Under the pieces are notes generated by a model. It searched no databases. It worked only from the letters and a program-made list of their open reading frames with translations, and had not been told where the DNA came from. DNA of 8,576 nt from Lichenicoccus sp964235615 (lineage in GTDB: Bacteria > Pseudomonadota > Alphaproteobacteria > Acetobacterales > Acetobacteraceae). Location of the stretch: contig CAXSEE010000183.1 in the NCBI GenBank assembly GCA_964235615.1, positions 1 to 8,576 on the forward strand, given 5' to 3'. The translations under genes were made by a program, and so were the position numbers. The stretch's first letter is position 1. Each line of letters starts with the position of its first letter. Shown here one piece after another: positions 6,619 to 8,576 of this stretch.

Positions 6619-6816
6619 TGTTCCACAGACTTATCCACAGTATCGGTGGATGTTTTGAAGCCCTCTGGAAGATGCGAAGTTGGTAGGCACAACGAGTTCG
6701 GGCAGGCACTCATCTGCCCGCTATCTGGGCAATGACCAGACAGCCGCGGGAAGCTGCGGGTCGCGGCAGTTTTTCCATCGGCGATCCACAGGCTTCTCCA
6801 CAGAATCTGGGGATCA
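6619..6816. other. Cluster of DnaA-box-like sites (possible replication or DnaA-binding region)
   Basis: One perfect consensus box, TTATCCACA, is at 6631-6639. Near matches are TGTTCCACA (6619-6627), CGATCCACA (6782-6790, one base from the Caulobacter G-box TGATCCACA), TTCTCCACA (6794-6802) and, on the minus strand, TGATCCCCA (6816-6808). TCCACAG occurs four times in 182 nt. A more AT-rich stretch (about 6495-6570) lies just to the left, as an unwinding element would. The rest of this 527-nt intergenic region (6326-6852), apart from the small ORF at 6397-6528, holds no other gene I can support. Usual alphaproteobacterial oriC neighbours are absent here, so an origin is only a hypothesis. Confidence 0.35.
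6743..6774 (+). terminator. Terminator-like hairpin with T tract
   Basis: Perfect 6-bp stem GCCGCG (6743-6748)/CGCGGC (6762-6767), a 13-nt loop, then AG and TTTTT (6770-6774) on the plus strand. It could end plus-strand transcription coming from the dipeptidase or small ORF before the convergent M20 gene, although it is 418 nt past the dipeptidase stop and the loop is large. Confidence 0.3.
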
Positions 6817-6852
6817 AGTGCGGCAGCCGGGTGCGGAAACAGCGCCGTCGCC

Positions 6853-8040
6853 CTACTGCGGATCCATGGGCACGCGCGGCAACTCCTGCTCGACCAGGGT
6901 TGACCAGAGCGAGGCGCCGATCGGCAGGATGTCGTCGTTGAAGTCGTAGGTGACGGTGTGCAGCGGCTGGCTGCCACGCGTCCCGTCGGCCTGGCCGATG
7001 CGCACGAAGCAACCCGGCACCTTCTGCGCCATGTAGGAGAAGTCCTCGCCACCCATGCCGGGCGCCAGTTCACGGATGACCCGGCCTTCGCCCAGTATCT
7101 TGGCGCCGGCAAGCGCCGCTCGCTCGGTCGCTTCCGGCGCGTTGATGATCGAGGGGTAGCCGCGCTCGTAACGCAGCACCGCCTCCGCCCCGTGCGCCTG
7201 GGCCGTATGCGCCACCACCTCGCCCATCATTTTCTCCATGGCATCGCGTGTGTCGGCCCTGAAGGTGCGCACGGTGCCGTTCAGCATGGCCTCGTCGGCG
7301 ATGACGTTGCCGACGCTGCCGGCGTGGAACTGGCAGACCGACAGCACCGCGTTGTCCAGCGGGTCGACGCGCCGGGCGACCAGGGACTGCAACGCCACCA
7401 CGATATGGGCGCCAACCAGCAGCGGATCGATGGCCCCCTGCGGCCGCGCGGCATGGCCGCCGCAGCCCTTCACGCGTATCCAGAAGTCATCGGCGTTTGC
7501 GCAGGCGATACCGGCGATGGCGGCCATCTGGCCGACGGGGAGGGTGGTGTCGTTATGCGCCCCGAACACCATGTCGCACGGGAAACGCTCGAACAGGCCC
7601 TGCTCGACCATCACCCGGCCGCCGCCGCCGGCTTCCTCGGCCGGCTGGAAGATGAAATGCACCGTGCCGTCGAAATTGCGCGTCTCCGACAGGTAGCGCG
7701 CGGCGCCCAGCAGCATGGTGGTGTGGCCGTCATGGCCGCATGCATGCATGCTGTTCTCGTTGCGGGAGCGATACTCGAAGCCGTTCGCCTCCGGCATGGG
7801 CAGCGCGTCCATGTCGGCGCGTATGCCGATCGCGCGCGCCGACGTGCCCTGGCGCAAGGTGCCGACCAGACCGGTTCCGGCGATGCCGCGGGTGACCTCG
7901 ATGCCCCATTCCGCGAGCTTGGCCGCGACCAGGTCGCTGGTGCGATGTTCCTGGAAGGCCAGTTCGGGATGGGCATGGATGTCGCGGCGCCATTCCGTCA
8001 TCTCGTCGGCGAAGGCGGCAATACGGTTATGGACTGGCAT
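6853..8040 (-). CDS. M20D family amidohydrolase (hippurate hydrolase / N-acyl amino acid amidohydrolase-like)
   Basis: 395 aa, normal length for M20D metal-dependent amidohydrolases that remove acyl groups from amino acids. Metal ligands in family order: Cys101 and His103 in ACGHDGH, Glu136 in FQPAEE (Glu135 is the general base), His162 in GAHN and His361 in PLHTVTYDF. The lid/dimerisation domain lies between about 178 and 290 (start IACANADDFWIRV; GGHAARP at 194-200), and GMGGEDFSYM is at 328-337. The substrate cannot be read from sequence; hippurate hydrolase, indole-acetyl-amino-acid hydrolase and N-acetyl-diaminopimelate deacetylase are all alternatives. Position 162-168 is HNDTTLP where relatives usually have HxxPxLP, so the site differs slightly. 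The ATG at 8040 is fixed by GAGGAG 5 nt upstream. It is cytoplasmic. A Fur-like box lies about 90-105 nt upstream. Confidence 0.93.
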   Translation of the reverse strand: MPVHNRIAAFADEMTEWRRDIHAHPELAFQEHRTSDLVAAKLAEWGIEVTRGIAGTGLVGTLRQGTSARAIGIRADMDALPMPEANGFEYRSRNENSMHACGHDGHTTMLLGAARYLSETRNFDGTVHFIFQPAEEAGGGGRVMVEQGLFERFPCDMVFGAHNDTTLPVGQMAAIAGIACANADDFWIRVKGCGGHAARPQGAIDPLLVGAHIVVALQSLVARRVDPLDNAVLSVCQFHAGSVGNVIADEAMLNGTVRTFRADTRDAMEKMMGEVVAHTAQAHGAEAVLRYERGYPSIINAPEATERAALAGAKILGEGRVIRELAPGMGGEDFSYMAQKVPGCFVRIGQADGTRGSQPLHTVTYDFNDDILPIGASLWSTLVEQELPRVPMDPQ

Positions 8041-8073
8041 GGCGACTCCTCGATGGGCTCCAGTGCCCCAGTT

Positions 8074-8109
8074 TCAGCCCGGACCTTCAATTCCGTCCAG
8101 CGGCACCAT
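8074..8109 (-). promoter_or_regulatory. Possible 11-codon leader peptide upstream of the M20D gene
   Basis: Minus strand: AGGAG (8121-8117), 7 nt, then ATG at 8109 and 11 codons (MVPLDGIEGPG) to TGA at 8076-8074. It sits between the Fur-like box and the M20D start, 33 nt before that start. The good ribosome binding site is the only evidence; there is no run of regulatory codons. Confidence 0.2.
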
Positions 8110-8131
8110 GCCGAGTCTCCTACATCTCTGT

Positions 8132-8146
8132 TGCAAATGATTATCA
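8132..8146. promoter_or_regulatory. Fur-box-like operator
   Basis: TGCAAATGATTATCA matches the 7-1-7 Fur consensus TGATAATNATTATCA at 12 of 14 defined positions, with a perfect right half. Extended by one base on the left and one on the right (8131-8147) it is an imperfect palindrome with 6 of 8 arm positions paired. This AT-rich string stands out in high-GC DNA. It lies 92 nt upstream of the M20D start (minus) and 46 nt upstream of a weak ORF start at 8192 (plus), so it could control either direction. Related metalloregulators such as Mur use similar sites. Confidence 0.55.
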
Positions 8147-8191
8147 ATAACGTCTAGGTTGGCCTGGTCAGCCAGAGGCGAGGTCAGACCC

Positions 8192-8377
8192 ATGCTACGT
8201 TACCTCTCGACCGGTTCTTCCGTGATTGCGGCCTTGATAGCGGCAGACGAAGCGTCCTCGGGGGCCGTGCGCCCTGATCTGCTCGAGTTCCTGCTGGTTC
8301 GGACCCTGGCCGCGCACGAGCCGCGTGGCCCCGTAAAGCCCGAACAGGCGAGGACGCCGGATCAGCCACCAGCCTAG
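8192..8377 (+). CDS. Weak hypothetical ORF, 61 aa
   Basis: ATG at 8192 has GAGG 8 nt upstream, and the frame runs to TAG at 8375-8377. The product begins MLRYLSTGSSVIAALIAADE and ends in a Pro-rich stretch; no domain is recognised. It follows the Fur-like box, which is the main reason to list it. Third codon positions are less GC-rich than in the firm genes. An opposite-strand ORF (8195-8410) covers the same bases with equally weak support, so the stretch 8160-8402 may well be non-coding. Confidence 0.18.
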   Translation: MLRYLSTGSSVIAALIAADEASSGAVRPDLLEFLLVRTLAAHEPRGPVKPEQARTPDQPPA

Positions 8378-8402
8378 AAATCCAAGATGCACGGCTTCGT
8401 CT

Positions 8403-8576
8403 TCAAGCAATGCGGCGTGGTTCTTCCACCGTCAGATGCGCGATATAGCCGGAACGGCTTTCACCGGCAGCCCGTGTCAGCGCATCGAGACGTTTCAGCA
8501 CCCGGCGTGGCAGCGTGATGTTCACCCGCTCGATGGTGTCGTCCAATAGAGCGGGATCCACGGTGATGACGCCGAA
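8403..8576 (-). CDS. hicB: HicB-family antitoxin, C-terminal part (5' end outside window)
   Basis: 57 codons plus TGA (8405-8403) are visible, open at the right edge in the frame that starts at base 8576. The sequence has DTIERVNITLPRRVLKRLDA at about residues 13-32 and AAGESRSGYIAHLTVE at 36-51. This matches the C-terminal ribbon-helix-helix part of HicB-like antitoxins (consensus of the type RVNITLP..LL..ID..A...G.SRS.FLA), which binds the hicAB promoter and dimerises. The N-terminal RNase-H-like domain that covers the toxin, and the hicA toxin gene, would lie beyond base 8576. The tail is short after the last helix (EPRRIA). A stand-alone RHH repressor is possible, but the motif order favours HicB. 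Confidence 0.72.
   Translation of the reverse strand, partial: FGVITVDPALLDDTIERVNITLPRRVLKRLDALTRAAGESRSGYIAHLTVEEPRRIA

Noticed and set aside
6958..8157. 399-codon plus-strand frame opposite the M20D gene
   Set aside because: The minus strand carries all M20D metal ligands and a good ribosome binding site; the plus product is featureless.
8195..8410. 71-codon minus-strand frame overlapping the HicB stop
   Set aside because: It needs a TTG start without a ribosome binding site, has no recognisable domain, lower third-position GC, and competes with an equally weak plus-strand frame.
1..8576. tRNA, rRNA, CRISPR array or insertion sequence
   Set aside because: No cloverleaf or rRNA-like stretch, no regularly spaced repeats beyond the 13-bp triplet, and no transposase or terminal inverted repeats were seen by eye.

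Overview
This 8.6 kb stretch of high-GC DNA (GC-rich third codon positions, by eye) is bacterial and most likely from an alphaproteobacterium, perhaps the Acetobacterales/Rhodospirillales. That placement rests on composition and gene style only, because the window has no rRNA or other phylogenetic marker.

Left part (1-3129, minus strand): three tightly spaced cell-envelope genes. In transcription order they are a small OmpA-domain lipoprotein (2461-3129), an unrecognised four-helix membrane protein flanked by charged, probably coiled-coil regions (1082-2422), and a secreted protein with VWA-like features that runs off the window (1-1079). The last two are separated by only 2 nt. The set resembles a membrane motor or stator plus peptidoglycan anchor in outline, but it is not a recognisable MotAB, TolQR or ZorAB pair. 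It is the best candidate here for an undescribed system.

Middle part (3168-5216, minus strand): a small antibiotic-biosynthesis-monooxygenase-like (ABM) protein lies just upstream of the lipoprotein gene. Above it is a two-gene unit of exonuclease III (4422-5216) and a MOSC-domain protein (3605-4408), 13 nt apart. The 125 nt gap between the MOSC and ABM genes holds three tandem copies of a 13-bp unit. A perfect 8-bp hairpin abuts the exonuclease III start codon.

Right part: a membrane-dipeptidase (M19) gene runs on the plus strand (5300-6325), divergent from exonuclease III. It converges on an M20D amidohydrolase/hippurate-hydrolase-like gene (6853-8040, minus). The 527 nt between them has lower GC. 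It holds a 43-codon ORF with an ideal ribosome binding site, a cluster of DnaA-box-like sites including one perfect TTATCCACA, and several hairpins. Upstream of the M20 gene is a strong Fur-box-like palindrome and a possible 11-codon leader. About 240 nt with no convincing gene follow, and then the 3' end of a HicB-type antitoxin gene (8403-8576, minus) runs off the right edge.
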